A DNA stretch of 64,000 bases from Paraburkholderia lacunae. Its GTDB lineage: Bacteria > Pseudomonadota > Gammaproteobacteria > Burkholderiales > Burkholderiaceae. A program made the translations under genes and the position numbers. Below the pieces are notes generated by a model. It did not search any database. It worked only from the letters and a program-made list of their open reading frames with translations, and had not been told where the DNA came from. The stretch spans positions 19,099 through 83,098 of the forward strand of contig NZ_QHKS01000029.1 in assembly GCF_003353175.1 (NCBI RefSeq), in the 5' to 3' direction. Positions 24,480 through 33,549 of this stretch are shown one piece after another (within the stretch, counting starts at the first letter, position 1; each line of letters starts with the position of its first letter).

Positions 24480-26003
24480 ATGAAGTTCGCCCAGTCCAAC
24501 GGATCCGCCGCTCACGCGCGCCCGCTCCGGGATGCCAATCCGCACGGCCGCGCCGCGCGCCGTTCGCGCCTGCCCTCGATGCGCCGCGCCGCTCTTTGCA
24601 CCTTTTTTGCATGGGCCTCGTTGACAGCGGGCCTGGCCATGGCCGAAGCCAATCCCGATGCCGCACCGGAAGCGCCCGAAGCCGATCTGAATATCCAGGC
24701 GACCCAAACGAGTCAGTGGACCGGCTTCTGGAATCGCCCAACGATGCTCGGCGATATGGGCGGTCTGCGTCCCTGGCTCGGTAAATACGGCGTGACCTTC
24801 ACGCTGACCGAAACCAGCGAACTTCTCGGCAACGTGCGCGGCGGTCTCGATCGCGGCGTCGCCTACGACGGTCTGACGACCGCCACCGTACAGGTCGATA
24901 CGCAGAAAGCGTTCGGCTTGCCGGGCGGCCAGTTCAACGTCAGCGCGCTGCAAATCCATGGCCGCAATCTGAGCGCGGACAAACTCGGCACGCTGAATAC
25001 GGCGAGCGGTATCGAAGCGCAGGACACGACCCGTCTGTGGGAGCTGTGGTATCAGCAGTCGTTCCTGAACAAGCGCGTCGACGTCAAGATCGGTCAGCAA
25101 AGCATCGACCAGGAATTCATCACCAGCACGTATTCGGCGCTGTTCGTCAATACGATGTTCGGCTGGCCGGCTCTGCCTTCCTACGACATGCCCAACGGCG
25201 GTCCGGCTTATCCGCTGTCGGCCCTCGGCGTGCGCGTGCGCGGCCAGATCACGCCTTCGCTGACGGCGCTGGCGGGCGTGTTCGACGGCGATCCGCTCGG
25301 CAACGACCAGAACAACAAGAGCGGCACCAACTTCAACCTGCATAACAGCACGCTGTTCATCGGCGAATTGCAGTACGCGATCAACCAGCCGGCCGACGGC
25401 GAAATGGTCGGCGCGGGCGGCGGCGGTTTGCCGGGCACCTACAAGATCGGCGTCTGGTACAACAACGGCCGCTTCGCGGATCAGCGCTACGACAACACCG
25501 GTTTGTCGCTGGCGGATCCGGCCAGCACCGGCGTCGCCGCGCGACATCACGGCGACTACAGCTTCTACGCCGTGGCCGATCAGATGATCTGGCGTCCGAA
25601 CCCGGACGAAGCGCGCAGCCTCGGCGTATTCGCCCGTGTGATAGGTGCGCCCGGCGACCGCAACCTGGTGAGCCTCGCGGCCAACCTCGGCATCGTGCTG
25701 AAGGCGCCGTTCGCCGGCCGCGACAATGACAGCGCCGGCCTCGCGCTGACCTACATCAAGGTCGGCAGCCACGCGCACGGACTCGATGAGGATAACCTGG
25801 CATTCAGCGGCGGCCCGTACGGCGTGCGCACCAGCGAAACGACGCTCGAAGCGACCTACCAGTATCAGGTCAACCCGTGGTGGACGCTGCAAGCCGACGC
25901 GCAATACACGTTCAACGCCGGCGCCGGCCAGAATCCGAGCGATCCGACGCAGCCGCTGCGCAACACGTTCGTCGTCGGCGTGCGGACCAACATCACGTTC
26001 TGA
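24480..26003 (+). CDS. OprB-family carbohydrate-selective-type porin
   Basis: 507 residues from the ATG at 24480 with AAGGA 5 bp before it. A long N-terminal region (~55 residues, Arg-rich then hydrophobic: CTFFAWASLTAGLAMA) acts as the signal peptide. The mature protein is made of alternating amphipathic strands and ends in ...VVGVRTNITF, the terminal Phe typical of outer-membrane barrels. Motifs WTGFWNRPTMLGDMGGLRP and GVTFTLTETSELLGN are OprB hallmarks. OprB porins usually pass sugars; here the porin opens an apparently iron-regulated cluster, so its solute may differ. Confidence 0.85.
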   Translation: MKFAQSNGSAAHARPLRDANPHGRAARRSRLPSMRRAALCTFFAWASLTAGLAMAEANPDAAPEAPEADLNIQATQTSQWTGFWNRPTMLGDMGGLRPWLGKYGVTFTLTETSELLGNVRGGLDRGVAYDGLTTATVQVDTQKAFGLPGGQFNVSALQIHGRNLSADKLGTLNTASGIEAQDTTRLWELWYQQSFLNKRVDVKIGQQSIDQEFITSTYSALFVNTMFGWPALPSYDMPNGGPAYPLSALGVRVRGQITPSLTALAGVFDGDPLGNDQNNKSGTNFNLHNSTLFIGELQYAINQPADGEMVGAGGGGLPGTYKIGVWYNNGRFADQRYDNTGLSLADPASTGVAARHHGDYSFYAVADQMIWRPNPDEARSLGVFARVIGAPGDRNLVSLAANLGIVLKAPFAGRDNDSAGLALTYIKVGSHAHGLDEDNLAFSGGPYGVRTSETTLEATYQYQVNPWWTLQADAQYTFNAGAGQNPSDPTQPLRNTFVVGVRTNITF

Positions 26004-26126
26004 CGCCGTCCGCGCCCGTTATACACATTGCACACATTGCACACGCCAATTCGCACGCTCCCAATCCATCATGCTTTCGAACATGACCGCATTCATCGCT
26101 TTGTGCGCAGGCACGGAGGCCCACTC

Positions 26127-27290
26127 ATGAACCATCTCACGCGCCAGTTTTCGCCGCGCGCCGCGCGGGCTCTCGTGCGAACCCTGATCGCCGCTACCGT
26201 CACCACCGCCGCCTTCGCGACGGCCGGTGTCGCGCATGCCGAGCCGCAAGGTTTCCTCGAAACCGTCAAGCACCACACCACGCTGATCAACACCGTGCCG
26301 GACAACGGCGACCAGAACCCGTACGCGGTCGTGGTCGCGCCGGTCACCGCAGGCACCGTCAAGCAAGGCGACGTGCTGGTCGGCAACTTCAACAACTCGA
26401 CCAATCTGCAAGGCACCGGCAGCACGATCGTCAACTATCACCCGGACACGAAGCAGATGACGGTGTTCGCCACGGTGCCGCGCGATCTGAAGGAATGCCC
26501 GGGCGGCATCGGCCTCTCGACCGCGATGACCATGCTGAAGTCCGGCTACGTGATCGTCGGCAGCACGCCGAGCAACGACGGCACCACCGGCACCAAGGGC
26601 GCCGGCTGTCTGATCGTGATCGACCCGCAAGGCAAGGTCGCCTCGACCATCGTCAGTCCGAACATCAACGATCCGTGGGGCAACATGGCGGTCGTCGATA
26701 ACGGCACCACCGCGACGCTGTTCGTCAGCAACGCCGGCTTCGGCGTGGGCGGCGCGAACGGCAATCCGCCGGTCTTCAAGCAGGCCACCGTGCTGCGTCT
26801 CGACCTCGACGTGCCGGCTGGCAAGCCGCCGGTCGTGAAGAAGGAAACCGTGGTGGGCAGCGGCTTCGGCGCGCAAGCGGACAAGGGCGTATTCCTCGTC
26901 GGTCCGACCGGCCTCGCGCTGTCGGCCGATCAGAAACTGCTCTACGTGTCCGATGCGATCGGCAACCGCGTCACCGAAATCGACGAGCCGATGACGCGCG
27001 ATACCAGCGCCGGCGTCGGCCGCCAGCTGACCGCCGACGGCCTGCTGCATCGTCCGCTCGCGATGGTCACCGCGCCCAACGGCCACCTGCTGGTCACGAA
27101 TGCGCTGAACGGCCAGGTCGTCGAAATCGATCCGGCCAGCGGCAAGCAGCTTTACGCCCGCTGGATCGACACCGACAAGGCGCAATCGCCGCCGGGCAGC
27201 GGCGACCTGTTCGGCATCGCGATGACGCCGGAAGGCGACGGCTTTTACTACGTGCAGGACGACGTGAACACGCTGGTGCTGGCGAAGTAA
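26127..27290 (+). CDS. Secreted NHL/beta-propeller protein
   Basis: 387 residues from the ATG at 26127, with GGAGG 8 bp upstream. A signal peptide ends near ...AFATAGVAHAEPQ. The mature part has repeated blade-like segments, for example PYAVVVAPVTAG, LIVIDPQGKVAST, GLALSADQKLLYVSD and HLLVTNALNGQVVEIDPASG, as in NHL/SMP-30-type beta-propellers. No catalytic metal site is obvious. It sits between the porin and a DyP peroxidase in a run of same-strand genes, so it may bind a ligand or protein partner in the periplasm. Function is unknown. Confidence 0.75.
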   Translation: MNHLTRQFSPRAARALVRTLIAATVTTAAFATAGVAHAEPQGFLETVKHHTTLINTVPDNGDQNPYAVVVAPVTAGTVKQGDVLVGNFNNSTNLQGTGSTIVNYHPDTKQMTVFATVPRDLKECPGGIGLSTAMTMLKSGYVIVGSTPSNDGTTGTKGAGCLIVIDPQGKVASTIVSPNINDPWGNMAVVDNGTTATLFVSNAGFGVGGANGNPPVFKQATVLRLDLDVPAGKPPVVKKETVVGSGFGAQADKGVFLVGPTGLALSADQKLLYVSDAIGNRVTEIDEPMTRDTSAGVGRQLTADGLLHRPLAMVTAPNGHLLVTNALNGQVVEIDPASGKQLYARWIDTDKAQSPPGSGDLFGIAMTPEGDGFYYVQDDVNTLVLAK

Positions 27291-27324
27291 GCGACGCCTT
27301 GACGAGACCCAAATACGCGACGCA

Positions 27325-27360
27325 AACAGGCGATACAACAGGCGATACAACAGGCAACAC
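27325..27360. repeat. Three 12-bp tandem repeats
   Basis: Unit AACAGGCGATAC, three copies (third with two changes), in the 124-bp gap between the beta-propeller and peroxidase genes. Confidence 0.8.
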
Positions 27361-27414
27361 AAATGAGCAACGCCAACCCGACAATACCCAAGGCCCAATG
27401 AAGGCGAAGTAACC

Positions 27415-28707
27415 ATGGCAAACGATCATCCGTCGCGCCCCGCAAGGCGCGGCTTTCTCAAGGCGGGCGGCGCAGCGGTGGCGGCCGGCGCGAGCCTCGG
27501 CGCGGGTCTGGGCACCCCCCAGGCTGCGCTCGGCAAGACGCCCGCGCACCATGCCGATCCGCACATGGCGGTCGAGCCGTTTTACGGCGCGCATCAAGGC
27601 GGCATCGTCACGCCGCAGCAGAGTCACACCTACGTTGCCGCACTCGATCTGACGACCGACAAGCGCGACGACGTGATCGCCCTGCTGCGCGCGTGGACCG
27701 AAGCCGCGGCGCGCCTGACGCCCGGCGGCACCGCCGCACCGCTGCCGCCGGGCGACGACAAACCCGCGCCCGATGCCGGCGATGTGCTCGGTCTCGGCCC
27801 ATGCGGCCTGACGATCACGTTCGGCTTCGGCCCCGGCCTCTTCACGCACGACGGCAAGGACCGCTACGGCCTCGCCGCGCGCCGCCCTGCCGCGCTCGTC
27901 GATCTGCCGCGCTTTAACGGCGACCAGCTGATCACAGAGAAAACCGGCGGCGATCTGTTCATCCAGGCCTGCGCGAACGATCAGCAGGTGGCTTTCCATG
28001 CTGTCCGGCAGTTGGCGCGCCTCGGCTACGGCGTCGCGACGATGCGCTGGGGCCAGTCCGGCTTCGTGTCCGGTCCGCGCGGTCAGACGCCGCGCAACCT
28101 GATGGGCTTCAAGGACGGCACCAACAATCCGTCGACCGCCAAGCCGCAGTTGATGAACGAGTTCGTCTGGGCCGGCGCCGCCGACGCACCGTGGATGGAA
28201 GGCGGCACCTATACGGTGGTGCGCCGGATCCGCATCACGCTCGAACACTGGGACAACACCGAGCTGGGTTTCCAGGAACAGGTGTTCGGCCGCCACAAGT
28301 ACAGCGGCGCGCCGATCGGCAAGAAGAACGAGTTCGATCCCGTGGATCTCAAGGAAGAGGACAAGGAGGGCAATCCGGTGATTCCGGAGAACTCGCACGT
28401 GCGTCTGTCGAATCAGGCGAGCAACAACGGCGCGCAGATTCTGCGCCGCTCGTACTCGTACAACGAAGGCACGAACTTCTACATCGAGCGCTGGCCGCCA
28501 TGGCGCCAGGAAACCGAGTACGACGCGGGTCTCATCTTCGTCGCCCACCAGAGCGACCCGCGCACCGGCTTCATTCCGATCAACGGCAAGCTCGCGAAAT
28601 TCGACTTGATGAACCAGTTCACGACGCACGTCGGCAGCGCGGTATTCGCCGTGCCGCCGGGCGCGAAGCCGGGTTCGTATATCGGCGCGGGGCTGTTCGA
28701 GACGTAA
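27415..28707 (+). CDS. Tat-exported DyP-type heme peroxidase (EfeB-like)
   Basis: 430 residues. A twin-arginine signal is clear: RPARRGFLKAGGAAVAAGAS. The DyP signature GFKDGTNN (GxxDG) lies near residue 235, and the likely proximal heme histidine is in NSHVRLSNQ near residue 328. EfeB-type members use heme and peroxide in the periplasm; in the EfeUOB system they support iron uptake and can release iron from heme without breaking the ring. The neighbours here are a ferric-type ABC importer instead of EfeU/EfeO, so the peroxidase may feed iron to that importer. No close ribosome site stands out, but the ATG begins the Tat leader. Confidence 0.9.
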   Translation: MANDHPSRPARRGFLKAGGAAVAAGASLGAGLGTPQAALGKTPAHHADPHMAVEPFYGAHQGGIVTPQQSHTYVAALDLTTDKRDDVIALLRAWTEAAARLTPGGTAAPLPPGDDKPAPDAGDVLGLGPCGLTITFGFGPGLFTHDGKDRYGLAARRPAALVDLPRFNGDQLITEKTGGDLFIQACANDQQVAFHAVRQLARLGYGVATMRWGQSGFVSGPRGQTPRNLMGFKDGTNNPSTAKPQLMNEFVWAGAADAPWMEGGTYTVVRRIRITLEHWDNTELGFQEQVFGRHKYSGAPIGKKNEFDPVDLKEEDKEGNPVIPENSHVRLSNQASNNGAQILRRSYSYNEGTNFYIERWPPWRQETEYDAGLIFVAHQSDPRTGFIPINGKLAKFDLMNQFTTHVGSAVFAVPPGAKPGSYIGAGLFET

Positions 28708-28754
28708 TGCAAGCCGCACAGCAAGCAGAACACCGATCAACTACAACATCATCA

Positions 28755-29801
28755 ATGGACTTTAGGATCATGACTCACTCCTGGTTTGGCACCCGCCTGC
28801 GCCTCTTCAGCAGCGCCGCCGCGCTCACACTGGCCGCGCTCGGCACCGCACCGACGGCGGCTCACGCCGCGTCGATCACGCTGTACAACGCGCAGCACGA
28901 GCAGGTGGTCAATCTGCTCGCCAAGGACTTCGAAAAGCAATCGGGCATTTCGGTGAAGATCCGCAACGGCGAAGGCCCGGCGATGGCCGCGCAGCTCGTC
29001 GCGGAAGGCGCAGCCACGCCCGCCGACGTGTACTTCACGGAAAACTCGCCCGAGCTGACGCTGCTCGAGGAGAAAGGCCTCCTGAACAAGGTGGACGGCT
29101 CGACCCTCGCCACGGTGCCGGCGCGTTTCAACTCGCCGACCGGCGTGTGGGTCGGCGTGACCGCGCGTGAAAGCGTGCTGGCCTACAACACGAGCAAGCT
29201 GCAAGCATCGCAGCTGCCGCAATCGCTGTTCGACCTGGCCAAGCCGGAATGGAAAGGCAAGGTCGGCATTGCCCCGAGCGACGCCGATTTCCTGCCGCTC
29301 GTGAGCGCCGTGCTCGCGTCGAAAGGCGAAGCGCAAACCGTGCAATGGCTGAAGGGCCTGAAAGCCAACGCGCAGATTTTCGACGACGAAGAAGGCGTGG
29401 TCGCCGCCGTCAATCGCGGCGGCGTGGCCACCGGCGTGATCAACAACTACTACTGGGACCGTCTGCACGCGGAACTCGGCGACGCGAAGACCCGCAGCGC
29501 GATCCATCACTTCGGCAAAGGCGACCTCGGCGCACTGGTGAACGTATCGGGCGCAGCGGTGCTGAAGTCCGCGCACAATACGGACGGCGCACAGAAATTT
29601 CTCGCGTATCTGGTCAGCGAACGCGCACAGCAGTTGATGGCGAACAGCCACGTCATGTTCGAATATCCGCTGCACGCCGGCGTGGCACCGGACCCGATCC
29701 TCAAACCGTTCGCCGAGCTGAGCCCGCCGTCGCTGACGATCCAGCAACTCGGCGACGACAGCCAGGCCGGCAAGCTGCTGCGCCAGGCAGGTTTGCTGTA
29801 A
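28755..29801 (+). CDS. Ferric iron ABC transporter, periplasmic binding protein (FbpA-like)
   Basis: 348 residues from 28755; a second in-frame ATG at 28770 also precedes the signal peptide (LFSSAAALTLAALGTAPTAAHA). The mature N-terminus SITLYNAQHEQVV carries the histidine, and INNYYWDRL the paired tyrosines, that bind Fe(III) in FbpA-type transferrin-like proteins. It should deliver iron to the permease encoded directly next to it. It lies 47 bp after the DyP peroxidase gene. The visible iron ligands make ferric iron more likely than another metal or a polyamine. Confidence 0.88.
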   Translation: MDFRIMTHSWFGTRLRLFSSAAALTLAALGTAPTAAHAASITLYNAQHEQVVNLLAKDFEKQSGISVKIRNGEGPAMAAQLVAEGAATPADVYFTENSPELTLLEEKGLLNKVDGSTLATVPARFNSPTGVWVGVTARESVLAYNTSKLQASQLPQSLFDLAKPEWKGKVGIAPSDADFLPLVSAVLASKGEAQTVQWLKGLKANAQIFDDEEGVVAAVNRGGVATGVINNYYWDRLHAELGDAKTRSAIHHFGKGDLGALVNVSGAAVLKSAHNTDGAQKFLAYLVSERAQQLMANSHVMFEYPLHAGVAPDPILKPFAELSPPSLTIQQLGDDSQAGKLLRQAGLL

Positions 29802-31406
29802 ATGAGCGATGCCTTGTCAGCCGGTCCACCGGCTGTCCCCCCCGCCCCGGCGCGCGCCCGTTCGCGCGCGCCGCGCGGCCTGTTCGCGGCAGCAGCACTC
29901 AGCGCTTTGCTGGTGTTGCTGCCGATTGCGTTTACCTTCTGGCGGGCGGCGAGCTTCGGCATCGGCGAAGCGGTCGAACTGATCTTCCGGCCGCTGGTCG
30001 GTGAACTGCTGGTCAACACGCTGCTGATCGCCGTCTCGACCACACTGGCGTCGGCGGTGATCGGCACGGCGGCCGCATGGTTCGTCGAACGCACGCATTT
30101 GCCTGGGCGCCGCGCGTGGGCCGTGCTCAGCGCCGCGCCGCTCGCAATGCCGGCTTTCATCTCCAGCTATGCGTGGGTGTCGTTGAGTCTCGATTTGCAG
30201 GACTTCGCGGGCGCGTTGCTGGTGCTGACGTCCGCCTATTTCCCGCTCGTCTATCTGCCGGTGGCCGCCGCGTTGCGCGGCATGGACCCGGCGCTCGAAG
30301 AAAGCGCGCGCGCCCTCGGCTGCAACCGCTGGAACACGTTCATCCGCGTGGTGCTGCCGCAATTGCGCCCGGCGCTGCTCGGCGGCATGTTGCTGGTTGC
30401 GCTCGGCGTGCTGTCGGAATTCGGCGCGTTCACGCTGCTGCGCTTTCGCACTTTCACGACGCAAATCTACTCGGAATATCGCACCAGTTTCGACGGCGGC
30501 GGCGCGTCGCTGCTCGCCTGTCTGCTGATCGTGATCTGCCTCGTCGTGCTGGCGTTCGAGTTCCGCGTACGCGGCGCGGCGCGCTATGAACGCGTCGACC
30601 GCGGCACGCGCCGCGCGGTGTTGCGCTACCACCTCGGCGCATGGCGCTGGGTCGTCGCGGCCGGTTTCGCCGCGCTGGCGATCGCGACGCTCGGCGTACC
30701 GCTCGGGATGATTGGCTATTGGCTCACGCAGCCGGGCGCTGCCGCCGTCACGCCGGCTGACGTGTCGCCCGAACTGCTGTTCAACGCGACGCTTTCGTCG
30801 CTCGGTTTCGGCCTCGCCGCCGCCGCGCTTACCACGCTGCTGGTCGTGCCGCTCGCGTTCCTGCTGGTACGCTATCCGACGCGTTTCGCGATGCTGTTCG
30901 AGCGCACGGTATTTCTCGCGCAAGGCATTCCGGGTCTTGTGATCGCACTGGCGATCGTGTCGCTCGCAGTGCACGCGCTGCAACCGCTTTATCAGAGCGC
31001 GACGCTGCTGGTGATCGCGTATGCCATGCTGTTCATGCCGGTCGCGCTGGTGAGCGTGCGCGCCGCCTTCATGCAGGCGCAACCGCGCCTCGAAGAGACT
31101 GCTCGCGCGCTCGGCCTCAGCTGGTCGCAGACCGTGTTCCGCGTGTTGTTGCCGCTTGCCGGCCCGGGACTCGGCGCGGCGGCGGCGATGGTGTTCATCT
31201 CGGTCGTCACCGAACTCAACGCGACGCTGCTGCTGTCGCCCCTCGACACCCACACGCTCGCGACGCAAGTCTGGGCCGACACATCGACGATGGCGTTCGC
31301 CGCCGCCGCGCCGTATGCTGCGCTTCTGACCGGCATTTCGCTGTTCGCCTCCGGCCTGCTGTTCGCGCTGCTTGGCAAATCGGCGCTGCTCGGCGAGCGC
31401 GGTTGA
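29802..31406 (+). CDS. Ferric iron ABC transporter, fused permease (FbpB-like)
   Basis: 534 residues, start codon directly after the stop of the binding-protein gene (TAAATG). Two copies of the permease unit are fused: EAA loops PALEESARALGCNRWNTFIRV near residue 165 and PRLEETARALGLSWSQTVFR near residue 430, with about 12 membrane helices. The one-chain, two-unit design is normal for FbpB/AfuB ferric permeases. It partners the binding protein and the ATPase encoded 39 bp later. Confidence 0.9.
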   Translation: MSDALSAGPPAVPPAPARARSRAPRGLFAAAALSALLVLLPIAFTFWRAASFGIGEAVELIFRPLVGELLVNTLLIAVSTTLASAVIGTAAAWFVERTHLPGRRAWAVLSAAPLAMPAFISSYAWVSLSLDLQDFAGALLVLTSAYFPLVYLPVAAALRGMDPALEESARALGCNRWNTFIRVVLPQLRPALLGGMLLVALGVLSEFGAFTLLRFRTFTTQIYSEYRTSFDGGGASLLACLLIVICLVVLAFEFRVRGAARYERVDRGTRRAVLRYHLGAWRWVVAAGFAALAIATLGVPLGMIGYWLTQPGAAAVTPADVSPELLFNATLSSLGFGLAAAALTTLLVVPLAFLLVRYPTRFAMLFERTVFLAQGIPGLVIALAIVSLAVHALQPLYQSATLLVIAYAMLFMPVALVSVRAAFMQAQPRLEETARALGLSWSQTVFRVLLPLAGPGLGAAAAMVFISVVTELNATLLLSPLDTHTLATQVWADTSTMAFAAAAPYAALLTGISLFASGLLFALLGKSALLGERG

Positions 31407-31445
31407 CGCCAACGCTCGGGCCGGGCATTTTTTCATCGGATTTTC

Positions 31446-32504
31446 ATGAGCGAACTTCGTATCCGCGGACTGCAAAAATCGTTCGACGGCCACCCGGTGC
31501 TGCACGGCATCGATCTGTCCGTCGAACGCGGCACGCTGCTCGCGCTGCTTGGGCCGTCCGGCAGCGGCAAGACCACCCTGCTGCGCGTGCTGTGCGGCTT
31601 CGAACACGCGGACGGCGGCAGCGTCGAAATCGACGGCCGACTCGTGACCGGCAAGAACCTGCATGTGCCGTCCGAACAGCGCCGCATCGGTTATGTACCG
31701 CAGGAAGGCGCGCTGTTTCCGCATCTTTCCGTGGCGGACAACATCGTGTTCGGCCTGCCGCGTGCGCAACGCCGCGCGCGGCATCGCGTGGCCGAATTGC
31801 TCGAACTGGTGGGCTTGCCGGCGAACTTCGGCGAACGCGCGCCGCAGCAACTGTCCGGCGGCCAGCAGCAGCGAGTCGCGCTGGCCCGGGCGCTCGCGCC
31901 GTCGCCCACCCTGGTGATGCTCGACGAGCCGTTCTCGTCGCTCGACGCAGCCTTGCGGCTCGAGACGCGGCAAGCGGTGGCCAGCGCGCTGGCCGCGACC
32001 GGTGCGACGGCCGTGCTGGTCACGCACGATCAATCGGAAGCGTTGTCGCTCGGCCATGAAGTCGCCGTGCTGTGGCAAGGCAAGCTGATCCAGAAGGCGA
32101 CGCCGGAGACGTTGTACCGGCGGCCGGTGACGCGCGAACTGGCCTCGTTTGTCGGCGAAGCGGTGCTGCTGCCGGGTGTGGTCGAACACGATCGCGTGAC
32201 GTGCGAGCTGGGCGATTTGCCGTTGTGCGCGCCGCTGGGCAATGGCGCCGTCGACGTGATGGTGCGGCCCGAGCAGATCCGTCTGCTGCGCGCGGACGAA
32301 ACAATCGCGAATGGGACGGCAGCGCATGATGCCGTCGTGCTGGACATCGTCTTCCAGGGGCAGGACGCGGGTGTCGCGCTGCAATTGCAGTCGGCCGCAC
32401 GGACCGTGGTGCGCGCTCGCGTGCCGGGCTATCTGACGCCGCAGCCGGGCGAGCGTGTCAGGTTCGCCGTCGATGGCGACGTGACGGCCTATCGTCGCGA
32501 TTGA
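31446..32504 (+). CDS. Ferric iron ABC transporter, ATP-binding protein (FbpC-like)
   Basis: 352 residues. Walker A GPSGSGKTTLL, Q-loop GYVPQEGALFPH, signature LSGGQQQRVALARAL, Walker B VMLDEPFSSLD, switch VTHDQSEAL. The C-terminal ~110 residues form a TOBE-type regulatory domain with DVMVRPEQIRLL. This is the FbpC/PotA group. It closes the six-gene cluster that begins with the porin. The stop lies inside the first unit of a 13-bp repeat array. Confidence 0.92.
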   Translation: MSELRIRGLQKSFDGHPVLHGIDLSVERGTLLALLGPSGSGKTTLLRVLCGFEHADGGSVEIDGRLVTGKNLHVPSEQRRIGYVPQEGALFPHLSVADNIVFGLPRAQRRARHRVAELLELVGLPANFGERAPQQLSGGQQQRVALARALAPSPTLVMLDEPFSSLDAALRLETRQAVASALAATGATAVLVTHDQSEALSLGHEVAVLWQGKLIQKATPETLYRRPVTRELASFVGEAVLLPGVVEHDRVTCELGDLPLCAPLGNGAVDVMVRPEQIRLLRADETIANGTAAHDAVVLDIVFQGQDAGVALQLQSAARTVVRARVPGYLTPQPGERVRFAVDGDVTAYRRD

Positions 32505-32560
32505 CGGACGCGATTAACGGACGCGATTGAGGGACGCGATTGACGGACGCGTTACGCGGA
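32496..32560. repeat. Five 13-bp tandem repeats
   Basis: Unit CGCGATTGACGGA starting at 32496, 32509, 32522, 32535 and 32548, the last copy most changed. The array spans the 3' ends of the ATPase gene and of the convergent LysR gene, so each copy offers a possible stop codon to the ATPase frame. Confidence 0.85.
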
Positions 32561-33448
32561 CGCCGCCGCACCCTGAGTGCGCGTCGTGGGCGGACGCAGC
32601 GACAAGTCCTGCACCATCTGCGCGGCCAGATAGTCGCACGTGGGCCGATCCGATTTGGCGCTGCGCGCCACCACGATTTCCAGCGGCGCGATTTTCGGCA
32701 AACCTTGCGCTTCGCCGAGCATCGCCAGCCGCGACGGCACGCTGCAACGCGTCAGCGCAATCACCGACAATCCCGCATCCACCGTCGCCACGAGACCCAT
32801 CAGGCTTGCGCTGCTGAACGCGGCCCGATAACGGATCCGCGCGCCGTCGAGTGCGGCCAGCGTATGCTGGCGCGCGACGCAACCCGGCTCGTAGAGTCCC
32901 ACCGGCAACGGCGACGCCGCCAGCACCGGCGTATCCACCGAAGCCCCCACCCACACCATCGGCTCGCTGCGCACGAATTCGCCGCGCAACTTGCGGTCGC
33001 GCGTGACGAAGGCGAGATCGATCCTGTTATCCGCCAGCATCGGCGCAAGCGACGTGCTCTGCGCGCAGACGATCTCGATCTCCACGTGCGGATACAGATT
33101 CGAAAAGCGCCGCAATACCGGCGACAGCAACGACGACACGTAGTCGTCAGGTGCGCCGAGCACCACCCGCCCGGTCACCTCGGGCCGCACGATCGCCGAC
33201 CACGCTTCCTCATGCAAAGCCAGCACTTGCCGCGCGTACTCGAGCAGCGTATTGCCGGGCCGCGTGAGCGCGAGATTGCGCGTATCGCGGGCGAACAGCG
33301 TGGTGCCGAGCATGGTTTCGAGCCGCTTGATCTGCATGCTGACCGCCGCCTGCGAGCGATGCACGGTGACCGACGCCTTCGTGAAGCTGCCCGCCTCCAC
33401 CACCGCAATGAAGGTGCGCAGCAAATCGACGTCGAAATCGGGATGCAT
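32552..33448 (-). CDS. LysR-family transcriptional regulator
   Basis: 298 residues. N-terminal winged helix (DLLRTFIAVVEAGSFTKASV, then SQAAVSMQIKRLETMLGTTLF) and a LysR substrate-binding domain from ~90. It is divergent from the EamA-type exporter gene with a 101-bp gap, the usual layout for a LysR protein and its target. Inducer unknown. Confidence 0.9.
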   Translation of the reverse strand: MHPDFDVDLLRTFIAVVEAGSFTKASVTVHRSQAAVSMQIKRLETMLGTTLFARDTRNLALTRPGNTLLEYARQVLALHEEAWSAIVRPEVTGRVVLGAPDDYVSSLLSPVLRRFSNLYPHVEIEIVCAQSTSLAPMLADNRIDLAFVTRDRKLRGEFVRSEPMVWVGASVDTPVLAASPLPVGLYEPGCVARQHTLAALDGARIRYRAAFSSASLMGLVATVDAGLSVIALTRCSVPSRLAMLGEAQGLPKIAPLEIVVARSAKSDRPTCDYLAAQMVQDLSLRPPTTRTQGAAASA

Positions 33449-33549
33449 GATTTATCAATCCGGCTTATGGGATTTCTCAATTTAATTCGTTTGCCGGTGC
33501 CATGCAAGCCGCACGATACTTGAGACTCACTGTCACGGAGCCGCTTCGC

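Noticed and set aside
24429..25904. 491-residue antisense open frame over the porin gene
   Set aside because: Mirror frame; it has no ribosome site and the porin on the plus strand is clear.
27094..28740. 548-residue antisense open frame over the DyP peroxidase gene
   Set aside because: Mirror frame of a convincing peroxidase; no motif.
29817..32384. 855-residue antisense open frame over the iron permease and ATPase genes
   Set aside because: Arg/Gln/His/Glu-rich composition typical of the mirror frame of GC-rich genes; the plus strand encodes clear ABC motifs.
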